Assembly (NCBI RefSeq): GCF_900104695.1
Contig: NZ_FNSW01000001.1
Span: forward strand, 5,252,501-5,316,500
Reading direction: 5' to 3'
Source: Paenibacillus sp. GP183
Lineage (GTDB): Bacteria; Bacillota; Bacilli; Paenibacillales; NBRC-103111
DNA length: 64,000 nucleotides
The notes beneath the pieces were generated by a model. That model did no database searches. It had not been told where the DNA came from and saw nothing but the letters and a program-made list of their open reading frames with translations. Shown one piece after another: positions 18,147 to 26,680 of the stretch. A program made the position numbers and the translations under genes. Every line of letters begins with the position of its first letter. Position 1 is the first letter of the stretch.

Positions 18147-19343
18147 TCATTTTGTTGGTGGCATATCCTTCTTTTCCAGATGAGCGGGCACTTGACTCCG
18201 ACCTAAGTGAATCACGTTGACTTCAACCTCAATGGCAATCGGAACGTCTGGAAACAAAGTTTCCCAATCGTTTTCTATCGTTTTCCAATAATACGGGTGC
18301 TGGGTGTGAATTTTCTCCCCGATGCCGAAAATATCGGATTTCATCTCTTTTTGTACATGACTGACCATCGTTGAGACCTCTTTATGCATTTCATCCTTTA
18401 ACAGGCGATTCAAGAGATTCATTTGTTTGGTCAAATCCAGTTTTGTATCGTTCTCCAGCACGTTGGCGGTAACTTTATATTTGACCGTTACTTCGGGCTT
18501 TCCATTCAATATTTTAGTTTTCACCTTAACGGCGGCTCTTTCAACCTTGAACCCGATCGTTCCCTTGTATTTCTGCTTCTTAGGTTGGGCCTGAACTGTT
18601 ATATTTATTCTTGCGCCATTTCCCTTCCAAAACTGCAGCATTCTCATTTCATGTTCCGGTAAAAAGCCTACGAGTTTGTTCTTCTCATAGACGGCCGCTT
18701 CATCGATCCTGAAGGTGAGCTCACCATTTTCATCCTTAACGAGCCTAATCGCACCGGTTGCGGGCATGGTTCCGCTTTTCGATATTTCGTCCAGATATTC
18801 GCTAATTTTGATGGAAACGCCAGTGTCATGGGCTTGTATTTTTGTCATTCCGATAGAAGGTATTAGCTCCAACGAATATTTCGCTTTCAAGATTTCTTTT
18901 GCGCTCGCTCCATGCGTCGTCAATACGATGCTGTTGTACCTGGAGATAGGCATACGCAGATGCTCGTCCAGAACTCGATCGACGCCACGCTTGGCATATT
19001 TTTCGCCGATAATGGTAACCCCTCTGTGACCTAGGAAGATCTTACGGGACATTTGTTCTTGCATCTTATTCAAAATGTCTAGGGCATCTTTGCCTTTTTG
19101 TGAAATGAGCAGGACAGGCTTTTTGCCCTGGGCGCCCCCACCGCTTTGCTGCATTTTTGAAATTCCAGAAGCAAGCGCGACCTGCACGGTGCATTCTATT
19201 TGATCGTCCTCCGCTATATCGAACCCGCTGGCCATAACAATAGCAAGATCGTTGATCTCGGTCCGGTCCCAGCACCCCATCAGGAAAACGAAACAGGTGA
19301 CAAGCAATGCGGCTTTAAGGAATAGAACAGAAATCCGAACCAT
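18147..19343 (-). CDS. Ger(x)C family germinant receptor lipoprotein
   Basis: A 398-residue lipoprotein with the lipobox FLMGCWDRTEIND (Cys24); the CWDRxEI sequence is the hallmark of the GerC family. The N-terminal domain (about 25-190) and the C-terminal domain (about 220-385) match the usual two-part layout. It is the C subunit of the germinant receptor, attached to the inner spore membrane. Its ATG is one base after the stop of the A subunit gene, so the two are translationally coupled. Confidence 0.94.
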   Translation of the reverse strand: MVRISVLFLKAALLVTCFVFLMGCWDRTEINDLAIVMASGFDIAEDDQIECTVQVALASGISKMQQSGGGAQGKKPVLLISQKGKDALDILNKMQEQMSRKIFLGHRGVTIIGEKYAKRGVDRVLDEHLRMPISRYNSIVLTTHGASAKEILKAKYSLELIPSIGMTKIQAHDTGVSIKISEYLDEISKSGTMPATGAIRLVKDENGELTFRIDEAAVYEKNKLVGFLPEHEMRMLQFWKGNGARINITVQAQPKKQKYKGTIGFKVERAAVKVKTKILNGKPEVTVKYKVTANVLENDTKLDLTKQMNLLNRLLKDEMHKEVSTMVSHVQKEMKSDIFGIGEKIHTQHPYYWKTIENDWETLFPDVPIAIEVEVNVIHLGRSQVPAHLEKKDMPPTK

Positions 19344-19344
19344 G

Positions 19345-20868
19345 TTATTCCGACTCCATGTTTTGTATGATATTGTCCTTGCGCTTGCTGAGCAATCCCC
19401 ACGGGGCTCTGATGAACGTATCCAGCAAACCAGGCCGGTAGAACGGCGTCAAGGGAGACAAATAGGGAATGCCGAAGGAACGCAAGTTGGCTAGATGAAT
19501 GAGCAGCACCATCAGAGCCATGCCGATTCCATACAACCCGAACATTCCGGCAAAGATGACCATCGGAAAACGCAAAATCGTGATAGCCTGACTCATCTTT
19601 GGAAGCGGAATGAGAAAAGACGCGATTCCCGTCAAGGAAACGATCATCACGATAGGGGCCGATATGATTCCTGCTTGAACGGCGGCTTGTCCGATGACCA
19701 GCGCTCCGACGATGCTGATTGTCTCGCCGACAGGGCGCGGAAGACGGACCCCCGCCTCGCGAAGAGCATCGAAAATAACCTCCATCATCAACGCTTCAAG
19801 CACTGTCGGAAAAGGAATGACTTCCCTCGAGGCGGCTACGGTTAGAGCCAGAGCTGTAGGGATCATTTCCTGGTGAAAGGTGCTAATTGCTACATAGAAA
19901 GACGGGAGGGTTAGCGCCATGAAAGCGAACATCAATCTCAGCCAACGAAGGTGCGTCGCGATAATGAAATGCATATAATAGTCCTCGACGACTTGAAACC
20001 CGGACCAGAAAACAATCGGCGCGATCAGTGCCAGCGAGGATCCTTCAACCATGATCGCAAATTTTCCTTCAATCAGAGCGGCTGTAACTGCATCCGGCCT
20101 TTGGGTAAGTTTCATAAGAGGAAACACCGAATTAGGCTTGTCGCAAATTAATTCTTCGATATACCCGACATCCACCACACTGTCCATATTGATGCTTGAA
20201 ATTCGCTGTTGTACTTCCTTGATTACTTGCTGCGAGACCCTGCCTTCCAAATAAGCTAAAGCAATCGGAGTCTGAGTCAGCTTGCCTTTGCTCATCATCT
20301 CAATTTTAAGCAAAGGGGTTCTGAGCCGGTTGCGTACCAACCCCAGATTGACCTCCATATTTTCAATAAACCCCAGCTGCGGACCGTTAATAACCGTTTC
20401 AATATTAGGCTCCGTCAGCTCGCGCTGCAGCTTCTTGGGGCTGGTTACAGCCATCGCTTTGTTTGCGGATTCGGCGAATACGACAGCTTCCCCTTGAACG
20501 ATGCGCTGAACGGCGTCTTTCAGATTGTCAATAACAACGGTTCGCGCCTTTGGAATTAATTCCTGTTCAAGCCGTTCCATCATCCCATTAGCGGATTCAC
20601 TCTTCAAAGACTCTATGTTCATTAAGTGCTTCATCAAGCCGTCTTCAAGCATTTGGTCATCGACCAATACTTTGAGGTAAACAAGCAGAATCTGCGTAGA
20701 ATCGGCAAGCGTAATTTTGCGAATTATCAAATCGGAGCAATTCTCAAATATTTGCCGTATCTGCTCTTCAATATCATTCAGACTATCGGACAGTTCCGCT
20801 TCATTCCGATATTCGAACGGTTCCAGCAGCATTACGGGCAGCCCGTATTTCTTTTTCCTAAAGAACAT
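19345..20868 (-). CDS. Spore germination protein, GerA/GerKA type
   Basis: A 507-residue membrane protein of the GerA family: a soluble N-terminal part (about 1-225, including a PNTVI-like segment ELTEPNIETVINGPQLGFIENMEVNLGLVRNR) and a C-terminal membrane domain (about 250-480). The frame is open to an ATG at 20925, but that ATG has a GGGGG only 2 bases before it; the ATG at 20868 has AAGGTGAT at ideal distance and gives the normal family length, so it is preferred. It heads the A-C-B operon. Expression in the forespore under sigma-G is expected from the family; I could not place the promoter with certainty. Confidence 0.93.
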   Translation of the reverse strand: MFFRKKKYGLPVMLLEPFEYRNEAELSDSLNDIEEQIRQIFENCSDLIIRKITLADSTQILLVYLKVLVDDQMLEDGLMKHLMNIESLKSESANGMMERLEQELIPKARTVVIDNLKDAVQRIVQGEAVVFAESANKAMAVTSPKKLQRELTEPNIETVINGPQLGFIENMEVNLGLVRNRLRTPLLKIEMMSKGKLTQTPIALAYLEGRVSQQVIKEVQQRISSINMDSVVDVGYIEELICDKPNSVFPLMKLTQRPDAVTAALIEGKFAIMVEGSSLALIAPIVFWSGFQVVEDYYMHFIIATHLRWLRLMFAFMALTLPSFYVAISTFHQEMIPTALALTVAASREVIPFPTVLEALMMEVIFDALREAGVRLPRPVGETISIVGALVIGQAAVQAGIISAPIVMIVSLTGIASFLIPLPKMSQAITILRFPMVIFAGMFGLYGIGMALMVLLIHLANLRSFGIPYLSPLTPFYRPGLLDTFIRAPWGLLSKRKDNIIQNMESE

Positions 20869-21014
20869 TTGCAAAATCACCTTCTTGTTTTCATGAATAA
20901 TGGATATTATTTCTAAGATTTCCATTACCCCCGAAAATTAATATGGTATTTTATTCCTCTGGATTGCGCATTCTACTTAATTAAAGGCAAGAACTACAGA
21001 AAGGCGGTCTAGCG

Positions 21015-21098
21015 ATGACATTTTGGAAAGCGGTAGGTTTTGCATTAATTGTTCTATTGTCAGGCCTAGTGCTCTATTACTCCGTATCTACCGATTGA
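21015..21098 (+). CDS. Small 27-residue single-pass membrane ORF
   Basis: ATG 21015 to TGA 21096-21098 encodes a 27-residue peptide with a short basic start (MTFWK), one hydrophobic helix (about 6-22) and a YSVSTD end. AAAGGCGGT, one mismatch from an ideal ribosome binding site, lies about 6 bases upstream. It lies in the 294-bp gap between the divergent gerA gene and the Bax-inhibitor gene. No homologue is recognised. A real small membrane protein is plausible but rests only on start context and composition. Confidence 0.42.
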   Translation: MTFWKAVGFALIVLLSGLVLYYSVSTD

Positions 21099-21219
21099 AA
21101 ACCTTCCAGAGGATTCGTTATTTATATGAAAGCAATATGAATCGGTAGTCATTTTACATGAAATATGGATATAATACATAGTATAGATTGTACTTTTTAT
21201 TAAAGGGGATGAAATATTC

Positions 21220-21873
21220 ATGGAAAGATCGGTGACGATTTCACACACAGGCAGTTTTGCTCATGTGCTTCAGACGTTTGCAATTTCACTTTTAGTTTCT
21301 TTCATAGGCATGTTGATCGGTGCCATGGTTGTCCCGCCGTCCATGATCATGCTTTTCGTTGTGGCTGAAGTGATTATGTTGATAGCGGCTATCGTCATTC
21401 GGATTCGCGGTAAAAACATTGGTTATGGTTTTTTGTATGCTTTTACAGCGATTTCGGGAGTAACGTTATATCCGGTTATTATGGCTTATGGTGGCTTGCT
21501 TGGCGCCAACGTTGTATCGGGTGCTTTCTTTGCGACAGCAGCGATCTTTGGCGGACTTGCCTTCTACGCTCACCGCTCCAAACGGGACTTTAGCTTCCTT
21601 GGCGGCTTCTTGTTCGCTGGTACAATAGGACTCGTGCTAATGAGCGTGATCTCCATGTTCGTCTCGTTTGGTTCCGTGATGAACTTGGTTTGGTCGATGG
21701 TCGGCATTCTTATTTTCAGCGGATGGGTTCTCTACGATGTAGCTCAATATCGTGACGGTGTTGCTTCAGAAGAAGTGCCGCTCGCCGCACTAAACATCTA
21801 TCTGGATTTCATCAATTTGTTTTTGTACATTCTCCGTTTCTTGGCTTCCATAGTTGGTCTCAATAGGGATTAG
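21220..21873 (+). CDS. Bax inhibitor-1/YccA family membrane protein
   Basis: A 217-residue protein with seven hydrophobic segments and the BI-1 family ending: GWVLYDVAQYRDG in the loop before the last helix, then LNIYLDFINLFLYILRFL. Bacterial relatives such as YetJ form pH-sensitive calcium leak channels; others (YccA) modulate FtsH. It starts with ATG 21220 after AAAGGGGATG and is monocistronic, with a terminator directly downstream. An AT-rich region at about 21140-21200 probably holds its promoter; several TATAAT-like hexamers overlap there and none has an obviously spaced -35. Confidence 0.92.
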   Translation: MERSVTISHTGSFAHVLQTFAISLLVSFIGMLIGAMVVPPSMIMLFVVAEVIMLIAAIVIRIRGKNIGYGFLYAFTAISGVTLYPVIMAYGGLLGANVVSGAFFATAAIFGGLAFYAHRSKRDFSFLGGFLFAGTIGLVLMSVISMFVSFGSVMNLVWSMVGILIFSGWVLYDVAQYRDGVASEEVPLAALNIYLDFINLFLYILRFLASIVGLNRD

Positions 21874-21891
21874 GAATCCAAGTCATTTAAG

Positions 21892-21920
21892 GGAGCTGCC
21901 TCGGCAGCTCCTTTACTTTT
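21892..21920 (+). terminator. Rho-independent terminator after the BI-1 gene
   Basis: GGAGCTGC (21892-21899), loop CTCG, GCAGCTCC (21904-21911), then a T-rich run. It lies 19 bp after the stop. Confidence 0.88.
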
Positions 21921-22062
21921 GAACAAAATAAAGGTTGGATCGGATATTTCATATGTAATTATCAATGATATATTGCATAAATTTATAAAAACAACCTCCC
22001 AACGTAACTGCCCCATCCCACGAGTTCATTTTTAACAAGATATCATGGATTACCAGTTCTAT
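21921..22062. other. AT-rich gap without recognised gene
   Basis: Part of a 485-bp stretch between the BI-1 gene and the M42 peptidase gene. No ORF with a ribosome binding site, tRNA or known RNA motif is seen in this part; the functional promoter begins at 22063. Confidence 0.5.
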
Positions 22063-22126
22063 TATGTGAACAAACATAACACAGTTGTATTGTTTTTCCT
22101 TTTAATAAGTGATATATATTAAAGTG
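22063..22126 (+). promoter_or_regulatory. Promoter of the peptide operon, copy A of a 64-bp element
   Basis: This 64-bp block aligns without gaps with 43162-43225 (9 mismatches by hand count). It contains the 17-bp TnrA/GlnR-type box at 22065-22081, a weak -35 (TTGTTT, 22090-22095), a 17-base spacer and a -10 (TATATA, 22113-22118). A poor -35 with a box centred about 50 bp before the start is the arrangement of TnrA-activated promoters in B. subtilis. Confidence 0.8.
22065..22081. promoter_or_regulatory. TnrA/GlnR-type operator, copy A
   Basis: TGTGAACAAACATAACA fits the published consensus TGTNAN7TNACA at every fixed position. In Paenibacillus GlnR is known to act as both activator and repressor on such sites. 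The box position relative to the predicted start suggests activation under nitrogen limitation. Confidence 0.8.
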
Positions 22127-22358
22127 AAGCTAAAAAATAACATCAAAATGGAAGATTTACTAACAAAATGAATCGCTCTCCAAGATGCACATCCCACATC
22201 CGAGAAAGGTCCGGCATTTGGCAACAGCCGAGATTATTTTTCACATCCTCCTCTGTTCTCATCATGTCATGCGCGTTGAAATTGTTTTAGTTGATACTCC
22301 GTGTTCATCCGTTATCTTTTTTCATAAAATTTGAAAAAGAGAAAGGAAGATTGAAACA
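22127..22358 (+). other. Long untranslated leader of the peptide operon
   Basis: About 230 bases separate the predicted transcription start from the M42 start codon. I see no guanidine riboswitch, T-box or other known leader motif, no ORF with a good ribosome binding site, and no terminator with a T run. Some G/C-rich segments (22190-22240) may fold weakly. The 5-oxoprolinase operon with the same promoter has a leader of only about 35 bases. Confidence 0.4.
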
Positions 22359-23414
22359 ATGGCTTCTTTGAAAGATTCTATGATAGAATTGGACCCGATT
22401 TTTGGAGTTTCCGGAGATGAAGAGAAGGTAGCCGGCTATATAAGAGAAGCGTTGGCCGGCAAGTATGATGAATATTATGCAGATCCGCTTGGAAATCAAT
22501 TTTTCATCAAAAAAGGAATCAATTCCAACCTGAAAGTTATGCTTGCCGCACATATGGATGAAATCGGGTTCGTCGTCATCCATATTGATGAAAAGGGATT
22601 TGTTTATTTCGTGCCGGTTGGTATGCATGACAGCCGTGTAGTCATTAGTCAAATATTGGTTATTAATACATCAAAAGGCTTTGTCAAAGGCATAACCGGC
22701 AGCAGGCCTGCTCATATCGTTACTGCCGAGGAGGAAAAGAAGGGTGTTCCCATTGAACAACTGCATTTGGACGTCGGAACATCCAGTAAAGACGAAACCT
22801 TAGAGCTTGGAGTCAAAGTAGGGGATTACATAGCTTTTGATCGCAAGGGAGAATATTTGAATGGCGGCAAGGTGTTTACCGGAAAAGCGGTAGATAACCG
22901 GGCCGGTTGTGCTGTGCTTATCGAAGTGATGAAGCGGCTGCACACTAAAAATATTATGCCGACAGTATACGGAGTAGCCACCGTTCAAGAGGAAGTGGGT
23001 CTCAGAGGCGCCGGACCTGTGGGGTTTCAAGTTCAACCAGATGTCGCTTTAGCGATTGACGTAACGCCTGCAGGTGGAACGCCGGGAATAAATGACCGCG
23101 AGCTGCCGATTGAATTCGGAGCGGGAACTGCAATTAAATGTTATGATGCCGGTTTGACTGTTCCCAAAAAATTAGTCAATCGCCTTGTTGAAGTGGCGGA
23201 AAAGAACCAAATCCCATACCAAAGGGAAGTATTGCTTAAAGGATCTACGGATGGTAAAGCAATCAGCTTAAGCGGAAATGGCGTATTGACAGGTTGTATT
23301 TCCATTCCTTCACGTTATATCCATTCAGCCGTAGGAAGTATCCATCTGGATGACCTGGAGCATTCTGTTCAACTCATTGTCGCGTTTATCGAAGGTTTTA
23401 CAGAAAAAATATAA
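22359..23414 (+). CDS. M42 family metallo-aminopeptidase
   Basis: A 351-residue cytosolic peptidase of the M42 family (PepA/FrvX/YsdC/tetrahedral aminopeptidase type). Metal-site motifs are visible: AAHMDEIGFVV near residue 66-76, VDNRAGCAVL near 180, TVQEEVGLRGA near 210 with the catalytic Glu pair, and a late STDGKA...HS region. It removes N-terminal residues from peptides. It starts with ATG after GAAAGGAAGA and is the first gene after the nitrogen-type promoter, upstream of pyroglutamyl peptidase and the peptide importer, consistent with intracellular breakdown of imported peptides. Confidence 0.9.
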   Translation: MASLKDSMIELDPIFGVSGDEEKVAGYIREALAGKYDEYYADPLGNQFFIKKGINSNLKVMLAAHMDEIGFVVIHIDEKGFVYFVPVGMHDSRVVISQILVINTSKGFVKGITGSRPAHIVTAEEEKKGVPIEQLHLDVGTSSKDETLELGVKVGDYIAFDRKGEYLNGGKVFTGKAVDNRAGCAVLIEVMKRLHTKNIMPTVYGVATVQEEVGLRGAGPVGFQVQPDVALAIDVTPAGGTPGINDRELPIEFGAGTAIKCYDAGLTVPKKLVNRLVEVAEKNQIPYQREVLLKGSTDGKAISLSGNGVLTGCISIPSRYIHSAVGSIHLDDLEHSVQLIVAFIEGFTEKI

Positions 23415-23441
23415 TCCCCAATAAGAGGAGGAGTGTGTCTT

Positions 23442-24089
23442 ATGCAAAAGGTATTGATAACCGGTTTTGAACCTTTTGGCGGAGAACCTGTGAATCCGTC
23501 CCTTGAAGCGGTAAAGCTACTTGCAACCAAAACATTCACTAATGTGGAGGTCATAACGAAAAAGCTTCCAGCAGTTTTCCACACATCGATCAGAATTTTA
23601 AGAGCAACGATGGATGAAGTCAAGCCGGACATCGTGATTTGTGTCGGGCAAGCGGGAGGACGAAGCGATATTACGGTTGAACGTGTGGCGATTAATGTTG
23701 ATGATGCCAAAATTCCGGATAATGAAGGCAACCGGCCGATTGATGTCAGTATCATAGAAAATGGTCCCGCTGCCTATTGGTCGGGACTGCCTATCAAAGC
23801 AATCGTAGAGAAGATGAGAGAAGCGGGAGTACCTGCTTCCGTTTCGCAAACGGCAGGTACATTCGTATGCAATCATACTTTCTACGGACTGTCCCACCTG
23901 ATCGCTACTGAATATCCGGGCATTAGAGGAGGCTTCATCCACATTCCGTACCTTCCGGAACAAGCGGCTCGCCATCCTGGCGCACCGAGCATGAGTTTGG
24001 AGATGATCGTCCGTTCAATTGAAATTGCGATACAAACAGCAACTGCGCAGAAGGACGATATCATCGCCGTAGGCGGGGAAATCAGTTAA
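23442..24089 (+). CDS. pcp: Pyroglutamyl-peptidase I
   Basis: A 215-residue cysteine peptidase of family C15, the normal length for Pcp. It removes an N-terminal pyroglutamate (5-oxoproline) from peptides in the cytoplasm. The start VLITGFEPFGGEPVNPS is diagnostic; the catalytic Glu lies in the DITVERVAINVDD region, the catalytic Cys in QTAGTFVCNHTFYG, and the His in GGFIHIPYLP. ATG 23442 is chosen over the in-frame GTG at 23433 because GAGGAGGAG lies about 9 bases before it. Its product, 5-oxoproline, is the substrate of the PxpABC enzyme encoded at 43.3-45.8 kb under a nearly identical promoter. Confidence 0.97.
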   Translation: MQKVLITGFEPFGGEPVNPSLEAVKLLATKTFTNVEVITKKLPAVFHTSIRILRATMDEVKPDIVICVGQAGGRSDITVERVAINVDDAKIPDNEGNRPIDVSIIENGPAAYWSGLPIKAIVEKMREAGVPASVSQTAGTFVCNHTFYGLSHLIATEYPGIRGGFIHIPYLPEQAARHPGAPSMSLEMIVRSIEIAIQTATAQKDDIIAVGGEIS

Positions 24090-24137
24090 GAGTCAGAATC
24101 AGCTCCGAAACGAGTCGATAAATCAGGAGGTCAAAAG

Positions 24138-25679
24138 ATGAAAAAGAAGCTTTTACTCGGAATAACAGTTATGTTAATCGGAGCGGCAGCATTGACAGGG
24201 TGTTCGGGCAGCAAACAAGCGGCCAGTAACGTGCAAGAAAAAGAGCTTGTCGTAGCGATCCCGCAAGATCCTCGTGGAACGTGGGACCCTATCGACACCT
24301 TTACGATCCCTTGGGGAACGGTGGCATCCAACATTTTTGACGGACTTGTCGAGCGGAGCGAGGATCTCCAATTGAAGCCGGGTCTGGCAGAATCCTGGAA
24401 TTACAAAGATCCCAAGACGCTTGAGTTTAAACTTCGCAAAGGAGTCACGTTTCAGAATGGCGAGCCTTTTAACGCCGATGCCGTTAAATTTACTTTCGAC
24501 CGGCTGCTGGGTCCGGAAGGGGAAAAGAGTCCACAGCGCTCCAACTACGATTCTATCGACAAGGTGGAGGTTGTAGACGAAAATACGGTTGTTTTCAAAC
24601 TGAAAGCAGTGGATCCCGTGTTGGTCACCAAGATGGCCGGTTACGGTGCGATGATTGTTCCTCCCAAATACTTCAAAGAAGTAGGGGACGCGAAGTTCGA
24701 TGTTATGCCGATTGGAACGGGTCCATTCAAAGTGACCGAATACGTGAAGGATGACCATGTATCTATGGAAGCCAACCTTAAGTATTGGGGAGGGGCACCC
24801 AAATTAAAAAAGGTTAAGTATCGTTATATTCCGGAGGCTACTACTCGAATAGCCGAACTTCAGACGGGTGCGGTTGACATCGCGTCCACTATTCCGCCAA
24901 GTCAGGTGGCAACCATTGAGTCAAACAAACAGCTGACGATTCAGAAAGCGGGCAGCCCGACCGTAAACATGATCAGATTTGATGTATCGCAGAAGCCGAT
25001 GGATAACGTGAAGGTTCGGCAGGCCATTAATTATGCCATTGATAAGCAGAAAATTATTGATACGATTCTGAATGGGTATGCCAAACCTATCGCTTCCCTG
25101 CAAGGGGATATCTCCTTTGGGAATGATCCGGAGCTCAAGCCTTATCCGTTCGATCCGGCAAAGGCCAAACAATTGCTGCAGGAAGCCGGGATACAGTCTG
25201 GCACGAAACTGACTTTCTCGATCAATGGCGCGGATTCGGTATATAAAGAGGTAGCGCAGGCTGTTGCGACATATCTTAGTGAAGTAGGCTTGACTTTGGA
25301 GATCAAGCCGCAGGATTCCCAAACGTTGAATAATGACCTGATTCCGAAAGCCAAAGCCGGCCATATGTACCAGTTCGGATGGGGCGGATGGACACTTGAC
25401 TTTGACAACACGGCGTATCTGCTTTATAAAAAGGGCCAATTTTATAACCCAAGCTATGGAAATCCGGATGTGGATAAGCTGTTAGATGCAGAACGAAACT
25501 CCGTCGTACAAGACGAACGGAAGAAAGCTTTCTTCCAATTGGACAAAATACTCAAGGAGGAAGCAGTCGAGGTTCCTCTTTACCAGTCAATGACCGTTTG
25601 GAGTGTCAACAAAAAGGTTAAAGGCTTTGTCATTCCCCCGGATGAGCGTCTTCGCTTAAAAGACGTCAGCTTTCAATAA
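24138..25679 (+). CDS. Peptide ABC transporter substrate-binding lipoprotein (family 5)
   Basis: A 513-residue lipoprotein with lipobox AALTGCSGSK (Cys22). The SBP_bac_5 fold is clear: TFTIPWGTVASNIFDGLVE early, RKGVTFQNGEPFNADAVKFTFDR, then PIGTGPFKVTEYVKDD, and a C-terminal LYQSMTVWSVNKKVKGF. This family binds oligopeptides, dipeptides or sometimes other amino compounds. It starts with ATG 24138 after AGGAGGT. Given the Pcp and M42 genes just upstream, peptides, perhaps pyroglutamyl-capped ones, are the likely ligands; this is inference. Confidence 0.93.
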   Translation: MKKKLLLGITVMLIGAAALTGCSGSKQAASNVQEKELVVAIPQDPRGTWDPIDTFTIPWGTVASNIFDGLVERSEDLQLKPGLAESWNYKDPKTLEFKLRKGVTFQNGEPFNADAVKFTFDRLLGPEGEKSPQRSNYDSIDKVEVVDENTVVFKLKAVDPVLVTKMAGYGAMIVPPKYFKEVGDAKFDVMPIGTGPFKVTEYVKDDHVSMEANLKYWGGAPKLKKVKYRYIPEATTRIAELQTGAVDIASTIPPSQVATIESNKQLTIQKAGSPTVNMIRFDVSQKPMDNVKVRQAINYAIDKQKIIDTILNGYAKPIASLQGDISFGNDPELKPYPFDPAKAKQLLQEAGIQSGTKLTFSINGADSVYKEVAQAVATYLSEVGLTLEIKPQDSQTLNNDLIPKAKAGHMYQFGWGGWTLDFDNTAYLLYKKGQFYNPSYGNPDVDKLLDAERNSVVQDERKKAFFQLDKILKEEAVEVPLYQSMTVWSVNKKVKGFVIPPDERLRLKDVSFQ

Positions 25680-25687
25680 AGATGAAC

Positions 25688-25715
25688 AAGCCGATGGTAT
25701 TCCGTCGGCTTTATC
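25688..25715 (+). terminator. Hairpin attenuator between binding protein and permease genes
   Basis: AAGCCGATGG (25688-25697), loop TATT, CCGTCGGCTT (25702-25711), with one G-U pair, followed by a short T/A run. It lies just after the binding protein stop. Such intergenic hairpins reduce read-through or protect the upstream mRNA so that binding protein is made in excess over permease. Confidence 0.65.
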
Positions 25716-25744
25716 CATTCTTGTCAGAGGGGAGTAGGAGAGCC

Positions 25745-26680
25745 ATGCTGAAATTTGTCATTCGCCGTCTTTTCCATACTTTAATCGTATTATTTGGAAT
25801 CTCTCTAATTGTATTTTTTTGCATTCGTCTGACCGGTGATCCGGCTGTAGCAATGTTCCAAGGATCGGGAGAGCCTTCGAAAGAGGCACTGGATCTGATT
25901 CGCAAAGCATTGGGATTAGACAAACCTTTATGGTTGCAATACCTGATTTTTTTAGGGGACATGCTGAGTGGCCATATGGGAAACTCCTTCCGCAACAACC
26001 AACCGGTTTTTCACCTGATTACGGAACGGATGGGAGCAACCTTACTATTAGCTTTTGGAGGAATTGCCGTAGCGCTGCTGCTTGCCTTTCCGGTTGGAAT
26101 ACTTTCAGCGGTGAAGCGGGGCGGGTTTATGGATATGTTTGGACGCATGTTTTCCTTACTGGGAATTTCATTTCCAAACTTTTGGTTAGCCATCATGTTG
26201 ATTCTGATTTTTGCGGTTAATTTGCATTGGCTTCCCGCATCCGGATATAACGGACTGGAATATTTGATACTTCCTTCGATTTCCTTAGGTTTGATTCTGG
26301 CAGGAGTGTTGGCGCGGTTGATCCGGTCCAGCATGCTGGATGTTCTTCATCAGCATTACATCCGTACTGCAAGAGCCAAGGGAGTTGCAGAATGGGCAAT
26401 TATCATACAGCATGCGTTACAAAATGCGCTGATCCCGACTATCACATTTTTAGGTCTTCAGCTAGGTGCTTTACTGGGGGGAATTGTTATTCTGGAGCAA
26501 GTATTCTCCTGGCCTGGAGTCGGTCGTCTTGTTCTCGATGCTATAAACGATCGTGACTATCCCGTTGTGCAGGGCTCCGTCATGATCTTGTCATTCTTGT
26601 TAATGCTTGTGAACCTGCTGGTTGATTTGAGTTACGGCTTCATTGATCCGCGTATCAAATTGGGGAGGGGACGATCATGA
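25745..26680 (+). CDS. Peptide ABC transporter permease, DppB/OppB type
   Basis: A 311-residue permease starting MLKFVIRRLFHTLIVLFGIS, the standard DppB N-terminus. Six membrane helices are predicted; the EAA-like loop is in RTARAKGVAEWAIIIQHALQ near residue 205-225, and the C-terminal VFSWPGVGRLVLDAINDRDYPVVQG is diagnostic. The frame is open from an ATG at 25682 directly after the previous stop, but that start would run through the hairpin and add 21 atypical residues; ATG 25745 has GGGGAG and AGGAG upstream and is preferred. Confidence 0.94.
   Translation: MLKFVIRRLFHTLIVLFGISLIVFFCIRLTGDPAVAMFQGSGEPSKEALDLIRKALGLDKPLWLQYLIFLGDMLSGHMGNSFRNNQPVFHLITERMGATLLLAFGGIAVALLLAFPVGILSAVKRGGFMDMFGRMFSLLGISFPNFWLAIMLILIFAVNLHWLPASGYNGLEYLILPSISLGLILAGVLARLIRSSMLDVLHQHYIRTARAKGVAEWAIIIQHALQNALIPTITFLGLQLGALLGGIVILEQVFSWPGVGRLVLDAINDRDYPVVQGSVMILSFLLMLVNLLVDLSYGFIDPRIKLGRGRS

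Noticed and set aside
21140-21200. Specific sigma-A promoter for the BI-1 gene
   Set aside because: TATAAT-like hexamers are abundant here but no -35 at 16-18 bases could be chosen with confidence.
22190-22240. Possible riboswitch in the leader of the M42 operon
   Set aside because: No guanidine-I, T-box or other known signature and no terminator with a T run; reported only as an unexplained leader.
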